Below, one piece after another: positions 17,594 to 26,041 of a DNA stretch of 50,169 bases (positions are counted from its first letter, which is position 1; the number at the start of each line of letters is the position of its first letter). This DNA is from an uncultured Verrucomicrobiota bacterium. GTDB taxonomy: Bacteria; Verrucomicrobiota; Verrucomicrobiia; Limisphaerales; UBA9464. The notes under the pieces were generated by a model. The model worked only from the letters and a program-made list of their open reading frames with translations, searched no databases and was not told the origin of the DNA. Made by a program: the position numbers and the translations under genes. The DNA lies in NCBI GenBank assembly GCA_903907925.1, contig CAIVQB010000094.1, positions 1-50,169 of the forward strand, written 5' to 3'.

Positions 17594-20500
17594 TTGAACG
17601 TCTCCATTCCAGAGAACCCCCGCCTTCAAGTGACCGTCATTTCTCCACCGGCTCAGTGCTCCGCTGCGCCTCCGTCGCGCCCGAACGATTTCTTCAAAAC
17701 GAGTGCGGGTTTCATCGTTTGGATCATCGCGTGCCTGACTTTGGGACTCGGCGGACTACGGGCGGCGACAGAGCCACCGACGGCGACCGGGCCCGGGTAT
17801 CGGGAATGGGCGCTGCCCAAGCCGACTGGAACCAAGCCCGGTTTCACCCTGATGTCGCCGGAATCGCTCGGAATCCGGTTCACCAATTTCGTCGGCGTGA
17901 CCCGGTCGGCCACCAACCGGAATCTGTTGAGCGGTTCCGGTGTTGCGGCGGGTGATGTGGACGGGGATGGCCGGGTGGATTTGTTTTTTTGCGGCATGGG
18001 TGGTGCCAGCCGGTTGTACGCGAATCGCGGAGGAATGCGGTTCGAGGACATCACGGTCGCGGCGGGCGTGGCGCTGCCCGATGGGGATGCGACGGGCGCG
18101 GTATTGGTCGATGTCGATGGGGACGGGGATCTGGACCTGCTGGTCAACCTGCTCGGCGGCGGGACCCGATTGTTTCTCAATGACGGAAAGGGACATTTCC
18201 ATGATGCCACCCGCGAATCCGGTCTCGCGTCGTTGCACGGCGGAATGTCGATGGCGCTGGCCGACGTCGACGGCAACGGCACCCTGGATCTCTATGTCTG
18301 CAATTTCGCGCCGTCGACCATTCGTGATCAGGTGTCGCCCCGGATCCGCGCCGTCGACACCGGCGGGCGTCCGCGGGTGGTGTCGGTCAACGATCGCCCG
18401 ACCACCGATCCTGATCTCACCAACCGGTATGTGATCACCGCCAACGGATCGGTCCTCGAGTACAGCCAGGAACACGATTTCTATCTCAATGACGGCCACG
18501 GGAGGTTCACGCGCGTGCCGTTCACGGGAGGCGCGTTTCTGGACGAGGATGGCAAGCCGCTGACGCAGGCGCCGCTGGATTGGGGTTTGGCGGCGCAGTT
18601 CCACGATGTGAACGGGGACGGCGTTCCTGATTTGTATGTGTGCAACGATTTGTTCACGCCGGACCGATTCTGGATCAACGACGGTCACGGCCGGTTCCGG
18701 GCGGCGGATCGGTTGGCACTCCGCCACATGTCCAGCTTTTCGATGGGCGTGGATTTTGGCGATTTGAACCACAGCGGGAATGTCGATTTCTTCGTGGTCG
18801 ACATGCTCAGCCGCGATCATCAGCGGCGGCATGTCCAGGTGGCGCAGATGAATGCGGTGCAATGGCCGGTGGGTGTGATCGACGACCGGCCGCAGTTGTC
18901 GCGGAACACGCTCCAGGTGGGGCGCGGGGACGGAACATTCGCGGATCTCGCCTATTTCTCCGGACTGGAGGCCAGCGAATGGTCCTGGGGTCCGATCTTC
19001 GTCGATGTGGATCTCGATGGCTGGCTCGACATCCTGGTGGCGAACGGTCAGCTCCGGGATTTCCAGAACATGGATGTGGCCCGCGCCCTGCAGGCGGCGC
19101 AGGCGGGCCGGCAGTTGACCCAGTCGGATGCCATTCGGCTTCAGGAGCAGATTCCGAAGCTTGAAACCTCGAAACTGGCGTTCCGAAATCTGGGTGGTTA
19201 CCAGTTCTCCGATCAAAGTGAGGCTTGGGGACTCGGCGGCCCCGGCATCTCCCAGGGAATGTGCCTCGCGGACCTGGATGGCGATGGCGACCTCGATCTC
19301 ATCGTCAACAATCTCAATGCGGTGGCCTCGGTGTACCGCAACGAAACCATCGCGCCGCGGGTGGCGGTCCGGCTCAAGGGCCGTGCGCCCAACACCTCCG
19401 GCGTGGGTGCAGTCGTCACCTTGAAGGGCGGTGGCGCTCCGATTCAATCGCAGGAACGCATTTCCGGCGGCCGCTATCTTTCCGGTGATGACGCCCTGCA
19501 AGTGTTCGCGGCGGGAACGGGAACCGGCCCGCTATCATTGGACGTCCGCTGGCGCAGCGGAACGATCAGCCACGTTGAAGTCGTTCGCGCGAATCACCTG
19601 TATGAAATCGAGGAACCGTCCGGTTCGGCACCGATGAGAGTGGTTACTGCGGAGACGGTGCCGAAGCCCTGGTTTGAGGATGTCACCGGCCGGTTGAATC
19701 ATTCCCACACCGAGGAACCCTTTGATGATTTTGAACGTCAGCCACTGTTGCCGAGGCGGCTGAGCCAGCTTGGACCTGCGGTGGCGTGGCACGACATCGA
19801 CGGCGATGGCTGGGAGGATCTGGTGATTGGAACCGGCCGTGGTGGTGCGATGGGCGTGTTCACCAATGACACCCGCGGCGGGTTTGTTCGCCTGGACCAG
19901 CCGTCCTTCAACCGTCTGTTGCAGCGGGATCAGGCCGGCATTGTCTCGCTGGATGGAACCTTGATCGCGGGCTCATCGAACTATGAGGACGGCCTGACCA
20001 ACGGCGGCTGGGTCCGCATTTACGACCTGGCCCGCAAGGTGGCGGGTGAAAGCATCGCGGGTCAGACCGGCGCTCCGGGTCCGCTCGCGCTCGCCGATGT
20101 GGACGGTGATGGAACGCTGGATCTGTTCATCGGCGGACGGGTGATCGCTGGACGTTATCCGGAGGCACCGCCGTCGGTGCTGCTTCACAGCGAAGCTGGA
20201 CATCTGGTGCCGCAGCAGAAATTCACCGGCCTGGGAATGGTCAGCGGCGCGGTCTTCACCGATCTCGATGGCGATGGACGCCCGGAATTGGTGGTGGCCT
20301 GCGAATGGGGGCCCATCCGGGTCCTGCGCTGGGATGGTCATCAGTATGTGGAGATCACCCAGGCTCTGGGTCTCGGCGCGTTCACCGGTTGGTGGAACAG
20401 CGTTGCGGCCGGTGATTTTGACGGCGATGGGCGCATGGACTTGATCGCGGGGAATTGGGGACTGAACAGTCCGTACCACGCATCCGGTCCTCATCCGGTG

Positions 20501-21388
20501 AAACTGTACTTCGGGGATCTCGCCGAGACCGGCGCGTTGGATCTCGTTGAGGCGGTTTTTGAACCCACGTTGTCCAAGGAGGTGCCAATCCGCGGGTTGC
20601 GTTCGGTGGGCGCGGCTCTGCCCTGGGTGGGGGCGCGGATGCCGACCTTTGCGCACTACGGCGAATCCGGCCTGCCTGAAATCTTTGGTGATCGAATCGG
20701 AACCGTTCCGGCATTGGAGGTGAACACCCTGGAATCCATGGTGTTTTTGAACCGTGGCGACCATTTCGAGGCCCACCCGCTTCCCGCCGAAGCCCAATGG
20801 GCACCGGTGTTCGGAGTTTCAGTTGCAGATGCCGACGGGGACGGGAAGGAAGACGTGTTCCTGGCGCAGAACTTTTTTGCGGTGAATCCCGAAATGCATC
20901 GTCTCGATGCGGGTCGGGGCCTGTGGTTGCGCGGCGATGGAACCGGCAAGTTTGAGGCGGTGTCCGGGCAGGTCAGCGGCGTCAAGGTCTATGGCGAGCA
21001 GCGGGCCAGCGCGGTCGCGGACTTCGATCACGACGGGCGGACGGACTTGGTGGTGACCCAAAACGGCGCGGCGACCCGGTTGTATCGCAACGTGGGGGCC
21101 CGGCCGGGGCTTCGGGTTCGTCTGGAAGGGCCGGCGAAGAATCGGCGGGGTGTGGGCGCGGTGTTGCGGCTGAAGACGGCGACCTGGACCGGTCCGGCGC
21201 GCGAGATTCATGCCGGCTCAGGGTATTGGTCGCAGGACGCGGCCGTGACGGTCCTGTCCCGACCGCCGGGTCCGCTGGGATCGGTCGATTTGATCGTGCG
21301 CTGGCCGGGCGGTCGGACGACGACGGTTCCGGTGGGATCCAGCGAGACTTCCGTGGCGGTGCGACCGGACGAGGCGGCCGCGAAATGA
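17594..21388 (+). CDS. Giant double-propeller CRTAC1-like protein, paralogue of the preceding gene
   Basis: 1264 residues if started at TTG 17594; GTG 17630 is an alternative start, and neither has a clear ribosome site. A hydrophobic segment FIVWIIACLTLGLGGLRA (about 40-57) would be the signal. It has the same plan as its neighbour: 13 DxDxDG-type loops, seven before the first ASPIC/UnbV domain (NTSGVGAVVTLKGGGAPIQS..., ~598) and six before the second (NRRGVGAVLRL..., ~1181), each followed by an 'SGGRYLS' or 'GSGYWSQDAAV' turn. Only 13 bp separate it from the previous stop. The pair therefore looks like a tandem duplication of a fused gene, probably co-transcribed. Confidence 0.83.
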   Translation: MNVSIPENPRLQVTVISPPAQCSAAPPSRPNDFFKTSAGFIVWIIACLTLGLGGLRAATEPPTATGPGYREWALPKPTGTKPGFTLMSPESLGIRFTNFVGVTRSATNRNLLSGSGVAAGDVDGDGRVDLFFCGMGGASRLYANRGGMRFEDITVAAGVALPDGDATGAVLVDVDGDGDLDLLVNLLGGGTRLFLNDGKGHFHDATRESGLASLHGGMSMALADVDGNGTLDLYVCNFAPSTIRDQVSPRIRAVDTGGRPRVVSVNDRPTTDPDLTNRYVITANGSVLEYSQEHDFYLNDGHGRFTRVPFTGGAFLDEDGKPLTQAPLDWGLAAQFHDVNGDGVPDLYVCNDLFTPDRFWINDGHGRFRAADRLALRHMSSFSMGVDFGDLNHSGNVDFFVVDMLSRDHQRRHVQVAQMNAVQWPVGVIDDRPQLSRNTLQVGRGDGTFADLAYFSGLEASEWSWGPIFVDVDLDGWLDILVANGQLRDFQNMDVARALQAAQAGRQLTQSDAIRLQEQIPKLETSKLAFRNLGGYQFSDQSEAWGLGGPGISQGMCLADLDGDGDLDLIVNNLNAVASVYRNETIAPRVAVRLKGRAPNTSGVGAVVTLKGGGAPIQSQERISGGRYLSGDDALQVFAAGTGTGPLSLDVRWRSGTISHVEVVRANHLYEIEEPSGSAPMRVVTAETVPKPWFEDVTGRLNHSHTEEPFDDFERQPLLPRRLSQLGPAVAWHDIDGDGWEDLVIGTGRGGAMGVFTNDTRGGFVRLDQPSFNRLLQRDQAGIVSLDGTLIAGSSNYEDGLTNGGWVRIYDLARKVAGESIAGQTGAPGPLALADVDGDGTLDLFIGGRVIAGRYPEAPPSVLLHSEAGHLVPQQKFTGLGMVSGAVFTDLDGDGRPELVVACEWGPIRVLRWDGHQYVEITQALGLGAFTGWWNSVAAGDFDGDGRMDLIAGNWGLNSPYHASGPHPVKLYFGDLAETGALDLVEAVFEPTLSKEVPIRGLRSVGAALPWVGARMPTFAHYGESGLPEIFGDRIGTVPALEVNTLESMVFLNRGDHFEAHPLPAEAQWAPVFGVSVADADGDGKEDVFLAQNFFAVNPEMHRLDAGRGLWLRGDGTGKFEAVSGQVSGVKVYGEQRASAVADFDHDGRTDLVVTQNGAATRLYRNVGARPGLRVRLEGPAKNRRGVGAVLRLKTATWTGPAREIHAGSGYWSQDAAVTVLSRPPGPLGSVDLIVRWPGGRTTTVPVGSSETSVAVRPDEAAAK

Positions 21389-21508
21389 CCGGGTAACCCG
21401 GGTGCGGTGTGATCGGAAGTGGGTCTGATCGGAGAAATTCGCGCAGGAAAACGGCGGTAAAGTCATTTGTTCGTTGGCAACCGGCCGTGGGCTTCGCAAG
21501 TTAGGGCC

Positions 21509-22147
21509 GTGGCGTTCGAAGGCACCGATTTTGAGGATACCGACTATGCGAAGCCGCGGGCATCGGCGACCCCCGGCCGGGCTCCGACCCGCGAGGAGCT
21601 CGATTCGCAGTTGACGGGCACCCAGCAACAACTGGCCAAACTGCGGGAAACGCAGGAGCAGTTGGAGCGCGCCCGCGTCGCCCTCGAGGAAATGCGCCGC
21701 CGCCGTGCCGAGTTCTCGGCCGGGTTGACCGACATGCGCCAGCAGCTCACCCGGGGCGAGGGTCTCCTGCAAAAGGCGGAACTCGACGCGCGCCGCGAGG
21801 CGGAGCAGTTGGCCCGGACACTTTCGGCGGTTCGTGGGTCGCTCGATTCCCTGGCACCATTGAGCGATGCCGCCTGGACGGACGAGAATTGGGAACAGGA
21901 ATTGACCCGTGGCCTCACGGCGATCGAGAACGCCCGGTTGGAATTCAATGCCGCCCGGCTCAAATGGCCCATTCTGGACGGAACCGCCACCACGGATGCG
22001 CGGGGTGAATCTGCGGGGGGGCTCGCGGCCTGGACTGACCTTTCCACCGGACAATTGATGCGAATCGGCTTCGCACTGACCTGGCCGCTGGTGCTGGTCG
22101 TGGCGATCGCGGCCGGTGCTGCCATCCTCCTCGTCCTGCGACACTAA
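21509..22147 (+). CDS. Small coiled-coil protein with C-terminal membrane anchor
   Basis: 212 residues from GTG 21509 (TTG 21467 would add 14 residues without known features). An acidic N-terminus (MAFEGTDFEDTDYAK) is followed by a long predicted coiled coil (about 30-130) rich in E, R, L and Q. Near the end, LTWPLVLVVAIAAGAAILLV is a single membrane helix with only three residues after it, so it is a tail-anchored protein with a cytosolic body. No family recognised. Another tail-anchored protein starts 12 bp downstream, which suggests a functional pair. Membrane-associated scaffolding is only a guess. Confidence 0.7.
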   Translation: MAFEGTDFEDTDYAKPRASATPGRAPTREELDSQLTGTQQQLAKLRETQEQLERARVALEEMRRRRAEFSAGLTDMRQQLTRGEGLLQKAELDARREAEQLARTLSAVRGSLDSLAPLSDAAWTDENWEQELTRGLTAIENARLEFNAARLKWPILDGTATTDARGESAGGLAAWTDLSTGQLMRIGFALTWPLVLVVAIAAGAAILLVLRH

Positions 22148-22159
22148 GGGACGGGTGCC

Positions 22160-22651
22160 ATGTCGTTGTTTTCAAAAAAAGATGATCTGATGGCGCGTCG
22201 CGAGAAGGCGCTCCACGCCGACCTGGCCCGATTGGAACTGGAGGTTCGCCGGCTGGCGAACGAAGCTCCAAAGCCTGCTCCACTGACCCGACCCGGAGAT
22301 ACCATGAGATCCAGCGGAAGATCGTTTACCCCGCCGTTTGCCGCGCCGCTGCCGCCGACATCCGCTCCCGCGGCATCAGGGGTTTCCGGCGCGTTGCCCC
22401 CCGGCCATTTCAACGACCGCGGGCTCCGCAAATTCGATCTGGTCGCCTTTTGGAATGGCTTAAAAAACCACGTGAGCGGCCCGACCGGCAACAACCCGGC
22501 GATGGTGCGCATGCTGGCCGCCGGAAGCCTCCACGGATTGCGTCCGCTTCGCCGCGAGCGACGCGTGGCCCGTAACCGCTTCATTTTCCTCTTCCTCACG
22601 CTCCTGGCCATTCTTTGGGGCCTCGTCTTCAGCTACTTCCGGCAGCACTGA
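22160..22651 (+). CDS. Small protein with N-terminal charged helix and C-terminal membrane anchor
   Basis: 163 residues; AAGGGA lies 7-12 bases before the ATG. Residues 1-35 (MSLFSKKDDLMARREKALHA...) form a charged amphipathic helix, 36-80 are Pro/Ala-rich, 100-140 are basic, and the last ~20 residues (FIFLFLTLLAILWGLVFSYF then RQH) are a membrane helix. No family recognised. The spacing of 12 bp to the coiled-coil tail-anchored gene upstream implies one operon. Confidence 0.7.
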   Translation: MSLFSKKDDLMARREKALHADLARLELEVRRLANEAPKPAPLTRPGDTMRSSGRSFTPPFAAPLPPTSAPAASGVSGALPPGHFNDRGLRKFDLVAFWNGLKNHVSGPTGNNPAMVRMLAAGSLHGLRPLRRERRVARNRFIFLFLTLLAILWGLVFSYFRQH

Positions 22652-22686
22652 TCGGAAACGATTCAGAGAAAGCCGTAGAGGACGCG

Positions 22687-22846
22687 GATTCACTGATGGA
22701 GACGGAATGGACAGAATGAACTGAATGAGTCGGATGGGATCGGGACTTCTGGAATCGGTGCCGGTTTTCCCAATTTCCAGAGGCGCTCTCAGGGTTCTGA
22801 TGCACGAATCGGATTCCGTCCATTCGGACCATTCCGTCTGAATCTC
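22687..22846. repeat. Imperfect inverted repeat built from GGAATGGAC/GAATG units
   Basis: The left arm (about 22687-22728) reads GATTCACTGATGGAGACGGA then ATGGACAGAATGAACTGAAT. The right arm (22811-22846) is its approximate complement, GGATTCCGTCCATTCGGACC then ATTCCGTCTGAATCTC. About 80 bp lie between the arms. It resembles the element at 6853-6958 in style and in the shared CATTCCGT...TCTGAATC segment. Confidence 0.6.
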
Positions 22847-22946
22847 TTCTTCTGGATTCGGGTCGGTTCCCTCGCCGGAAACGATTCCGACGCCTTCCAG
22901 GTGTCTGCACCACAGCGTGTCCCGGGTCTCGCCGCCAAATCGTCAT

Positions 22947-22974
22947 TTGACTGGCAGACTTATGTTTCTATCCT
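22947..22974 (+). promoter_or_regulatory. Candidate sigma-70-type promoter of a small RNA
   Basis: TTGACT at 22947-22952 and TATCCT at 22969-22974 are separated by 16 bases. Transcription would start near 22981, about 35 bases before a strong terminator hairpin. Confidence 0.45.
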
Positions 22975-22980
22975 TTCTCC

Positions 22981-23048
22981 GTTGTCAGGGGTTTTAGCCC
23001 CGGTTCCTCCTGTGCCCGGCGGTGTCCAAAAGACCCGCCGGGCTTTTT
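22981..23048 (+). ncRNA. Candidate ~68-nt small RNA
   Basis: Between the candidate promoter and the T-tract lies a short unit with no ORF. It has a GGGG/CCCC hairpin (22988-23001), a CCTCC-containing single-stranded stretch (around 23007-23011) that could pair with Shine-Dalgarno sequences, and then a terminator stem. It lies 330 bp after the last plus-strand gene, with the GGAATGGAC-unit inverted repeat in between, and miaA is on the other strand, so the terminator has no obvious protein gene to serve. Assignment is inference from architecture. Confidence 0.4.
23014..23048 (+). terminator. Intrinsic terminator
   Basis: GCCCGGCGGTGTC (23014-23026) pairs with GACCCGCCGGGC (23032-23043), one bulge, loop CAAAA, tail TTTTT (23044-23048). 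The tail orientation shows it works on the plus strand. Confidence 0.85.
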
Positions 23049-23140
23049 GCTGATTCGACCGCGAGTGGAGGATGTCCGAACCCGGTTTTCTCGCGAGAAA
23101 TCGAACCGACCACCGGGATTGGATGGGCTCGATCCGGTGG

Positions 23141-24100
23141 CTATTCCGGGACCGGTTTCTTTCCAGTTTGCCCGCGATTCGCCATCAACTGATCGGCAAT
23201 CCGTTCCGCCGTTGTCTCGGCTGTTTCTTTCTCGGAAACCTCCAGCCATTGCAGGTCGAGTTGACCATGGAGCCAGGTCCGCTGCCGTTTGGCGAATTGA
23301 CGGGTTCGCGTCTGGATCAAATCGACGGTGACCAGACGGGAATGTAGTCCGGCCAGGTGTTCCATGATCTGGCGATATCCGATGGCCTGGGACGCGGTCC
23401 GGTTCCCGGCCAGACCCGCGGTCAGCAGGGTGCGGGTTTCCTCGATCCAACCGTGCTCGAACATCCGCTCCACCCGCTGATGAATCCGCCGGCGCAGATC
23501 ATCGATGGAACGTTCGAGTCCGAAACTGCGCCCCGCGACGGTGGGAGCCCGCTCGGGCCAGATGGCTCGTTGCAGGGAAAAAGGCCGTCCGGTGATCCGA
23601 ATCACCTCCACCGCGCGGATGATTCGACGGCGGTTCTTGAGGTCGATCTCGTCAAAAAGAACCGGATCCTTCGTCGCCAGTTCATCCAGCAGGGCTTCCA
23701 GGGGTGTCGCCTCGATCCGGGCGCGCAGCTCTGGATCCGGCGGGGGCGCATCGCCCAGTCCGCTCAACCAGGCATTGAAATACATGCCGGTGCCGCCGCA
23801 GAGAATCGGAACCCGGCCGCGCCCCTGGATGTCGCGGATGCCTTCGGTCGCCCGGCGGACGAAGTGTGCGGCATCGAAGGCCACGTCGAGGTCGACGATG
23901 TCGATGAGGTGATGCGGAGCGCGGCGGCGTTCCGTGGGATCCGGCTTGGCGGTTCCGATGTCGAGACCCCGGTAGACCTGCATCGAATCCACCGAAATAA
24001 TTTCCCCCCCGATCCGTTCCGCGAGGCAGACCGCCACCGCCGATTTTCCCGAGGCGGTCGGTCCGGTCAGCACCACGGGCTCCGTCACGCCTCCGCTCAT
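23141..24100 (-). CDS. miaA: tRNA dimethylallyltransferase
   Basis: Adds dimethylallyl to A37 of UNN-decoding tRNAs, in the cytosol. The P-loop GPTASGKS is at about 12-19, then GGEIISVDSMQVYRGLDIGTAKP, ILCGGTGMYFNAWLSGL and RRRIIRAVEVIRITGRPFS. The C-terminal part has GYRQIMEHLAG and QTRTRQFAKRQRTWLHG, both family signatures. 319 residues, the expected size. It overlaps lspA upstream by four bases (ATGA at 24097-24100 on the minus strand), so they share a transcript. Confidence 0.96.
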   Translation of the reverse strand: MSGGVTEPVVLTGPTASGKSAVAVCLAERIGGEIISVDSMQVYRGLDIGTAKPDPTERRRAPHHLIDIVDLDVAFDAAHFVRRATEGIRDIQGRGRVPILCGGTGMYFNAWLSGLGDAPPPDPELRARIEATPLEALLDELATKDPVLFDEIDLKNRRRIIRAVEVIRITGRPFSLQRAIWPERAPTVAGRSFGLERSIDDLRRRIHQRVERMFEHGWIEETRTLLTAGLAGNRTASQAIGYRQIMEHLAGLHSRLVTVDLIQTRTRQFAKRQRTWLHGQLDLQWLEVSEKETAETTAERIADQLMANRGQTGKKPVPE

Positions 24101-24633
24101 CGGGATTCGGCGGACGCCCCGGCGTTGGCGGAACGCCCGGGCTCGGCGCGGAGCGAGAGGAGCATCAGCAGACCCACGCCGGTGGTGATGGCCATATCGG
24201 CGACGTTGAAGGCGGGAAACCCGATTTCACCGCCCCCGCGGGGATGCAGATGGAAGTAGAGGAAATCAATGACGTGCTGCCGCGAAGGCAGCAGACGGTC
24301 GAGCAGGTTCCCGGTGATGCCACCGAACAAAAACCCGAGGGCCACCTGGCCGAGGGGACGATCCGCCTCGAAGTGACGGCGAAACACCCACAGCGCCACC
24401 ACCGCCACCAGGGAGATCGAGGCCAGAACGCCGTTGTTCTGCCGAAACATGGAGAAAGCAGCGCCGGTGTTCTGCCAGTGGACGAATTTGAAAAAACCGT
24501 CCACGACCTGGCGTTCTTCCGATGGGCCCAGCCAGCGCAGGACGGCGAGCTTGGTGAGTTGATCGGCGACGAAGATGAGGACCGCCAGCGACCCGATCCT
24601 GCGATTGGCGGTGGAGAACAGGGCCGGCGTCAT
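24097..24633 (-). CDS. lspA: Lipoprotein signal peptidase (signal peptidase II)
   Basis: Inner-membrane aspartyl protease that cuts signal peptides from diacylated prolipoproteins. 178 residues with four hydrophobic segments. The family motifs are present: VADQLTKL, WQNTGAAFSMF, GGITGNLLDR (first catalytic Asp) and FNVADMAI (second catalytic Asp). The ATG at 24633 gives a 16-residue lead before the first helix. First gene of a lspA-miaA unit. Confidence 0.96.
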   Translation of the reverse strand: MTPALFSTANRRIGSLAVLIFVADQLTKLAVLRWLGPSEERQVVDGFFKFVHWQNTGAAFSMFRQNNGVLASISLVAVVALWVFRRHFEADRPLGQVALGFLFGGITGNLLDRLLPSRQHVIDFLYFHLHPRGGGEIGFPAFNVADMAITTGVGLLMLLSLRAEPGRSANAGASAESR

Positions 24634-24775
24634 GATCTGGCGGGAATTCTAGCCGTCGGGCGTCCCAGCACCAGCGCTGAAAGTGGCGGATGCCTACACT
24701 TCGCGCTTCGCCCCGCGGTCGCTGCCAGCCTTTTCCTCGACAACCCTCCGGACGGCAGTGCTTTTGCTTTTTATC

Positions 24776-24859
24776 TTTTACCTTTTACCTTTTGCCTTTT
24801 GCCTTTTGCCTTTTGCCTTTTGCCTTTTGCCTTTTGCCTTTTGCCTTTTGCCTTTTGCC
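24776..24859. repeat. Heptanucleotide microsatellite, 12 units (2 TTTTACC + 10 TTTTGCC)
   Basis: Twelve tandem 7-bp units without interruption; the first two differ by one base. It ends 47 bp before the GTG of the uracil-DNA glycosylase gene and starts about 140 bp upstream of lspA's start, inside the divergent promoter region. Seven is not a multiple of three or of the helical turn, so slippage would alter promoter spacing. Chance frames across it give repeats such as FAFCLLP; these are not genes. Confidence 0.95.
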
Positions 24860-24906
24860 TTCGCCGCACCCTTCCCAATTTTCAGACGCGCTCGTAGACT
24901 GCCGCT

Positions 24907-25950
24907 GTGCCCACCGGCCCGGTTGAATTGATGGATGAGGTGATCCGCCATCTGGAAGGGTTGCGCGCCGATGGCGTGCGCTGGGTTTCCGTACGCCCGG
25001 AAACGCTGGCGTCGCTCGCACCCGCAGCCGTCACGGCCCGCTCCAATCGTCCGGCGGCCCTCCCGTCGCCGCCGCAACCGCGTACCGTCAGCGGGGCACC
25101 GGCCCCAGTGGCCCCAGTGGCATCGGGGGCGAGTGATCCCGTTTCCAGTTTCGAATCTTCCACCCCGGTCGGCCCCAGGACACAGTCGCGTCCGATTCCC
25201 GGATCAGTGGTCGCCCGCTGGGCGCGGTCCTCGTCGAATCCCGTTTCCCCAACTCCTGCCGTTCCCGTGAGCAAATCCGTTCCTGTACCTACCCATCCTC
25301 CGCTGCCGCCGCCCCTTGATCCCGCCGCCAAGGTGGCCGCCCTCGCGGACCTGCGCGAACAGGCGCTCGCCTGCGTCCGCTGCCCGAATCTGGCCGCCTC
25401 GCGAAAGTCGGTCGTATTCGGCGTGGGTGATGTTCATGCCCGGCTTTTGTTCGTGGGGGAAGCGCCCGGAGCCGATGAAGATCTTCAGGGTGAACCGTTC
25501 GTCGGCAAGGCGGGTGAATTGCTGACTCGCATGATCGGCGCGATGGGACTCAGCCGTTCCGATGTTTACATCGCCAACATTTTGAAATGCCGCCCCGACA
25601 CCCCGGGTCAGACGAGTGGAAACCGGAAACCCATGCCGGATGAAATGGCGACCTGCATTCCCTGGCTGCACCGGCAGGTCGACATCATCCAACCGGGCGC
25701 CATCGTGGCCCTCGGTGCCACCGCCGTGGAAGGCCTGCTGGGCAAGACGGTGGGCATCACCCGATTGCGTGGCACCTGGCAGCAGTACCGTGGGATTCCG
25801 CTGATGCCGACGTATCATCCGGCCTACCTGCTGCGGAACCAGGCGCCGTCCGAGAAGCGTAAGGTTTGGGAGGATCTGATGGCCGCGATGGAGATTCTGA
25901 GACTGCCGATCACGGAGAAGCAGCGCGGGTTTTTCCTCTCCAAAATTTGA
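24907..25950 (+). CDS. Uracil-DNA glycosylase, family-4-type with iron-sulphur cluster
   Basis: Removes uracil from DNA in base-excision repair. The catalytic domain (about 140-340) has GEAPGADEDLQGEPFVGKAG and, near the end, PTYHPAYLLRN. Four cysteines in 4Fe-4S positions are seen: 156 and 159 (ACVRCPN), 228 (KCRP) and 250 (ATCIPWL). The first ~135 residues are a Pro/Ala/Val-rich, presumably disordered extension with weak helices at the very start, making the protein (347 residues) longer than the usual ~200-250. GTG 24907 is the first start after the microsatellite; a later start inside the linker cannot be excluded. Confidence 0.9.
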   Translation: MPTGPVELMDEVIRHLEGLRADGVRWVSVRPETLASLAPAAVTARSNRPAALPSPPQPRTVSGAPAPVAPVASGASDPVSSFESSTPVGPRTQSRPIPGSVVARWARSSSNPVSPTPAVPVSKSVPVPTHPPLPPPLDPAAKVAALADLREQALACVRCPNLAASRKSVVFGVGDVHARLLFVGEAPGADEDLQGEPFVGKAGELLTRMIGAMGLSRSDVYIANILKCRPDTPGQTSGNRKPMPDEMATCIPWLHRQVDIIQPGAIVALGATAVEGLLGKTVGITRLRGTWQQYRGIPLMPTYHPAYLLRNQAPSEKRKVWEDLMAAMEILRLPITEKQRGFFLSKI

Positions 25951-26041
25951 ATCTGGAAAGCAGGAAAGCAGGGCGGAGCGGGAGCGGGACCGGGAAAACG
26001 GGAGGGCGAGAAAACGGGTGGGCGGCGAAGAGGCGGCCAAC

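Noticed and set aside
24683-24931. Peptides made of FAFCLLP repeats (and KAKGKRQ on the other strand)
   Set aside because: They are translations of the 7-bp microsatellite, open only because the unit contains no stop.
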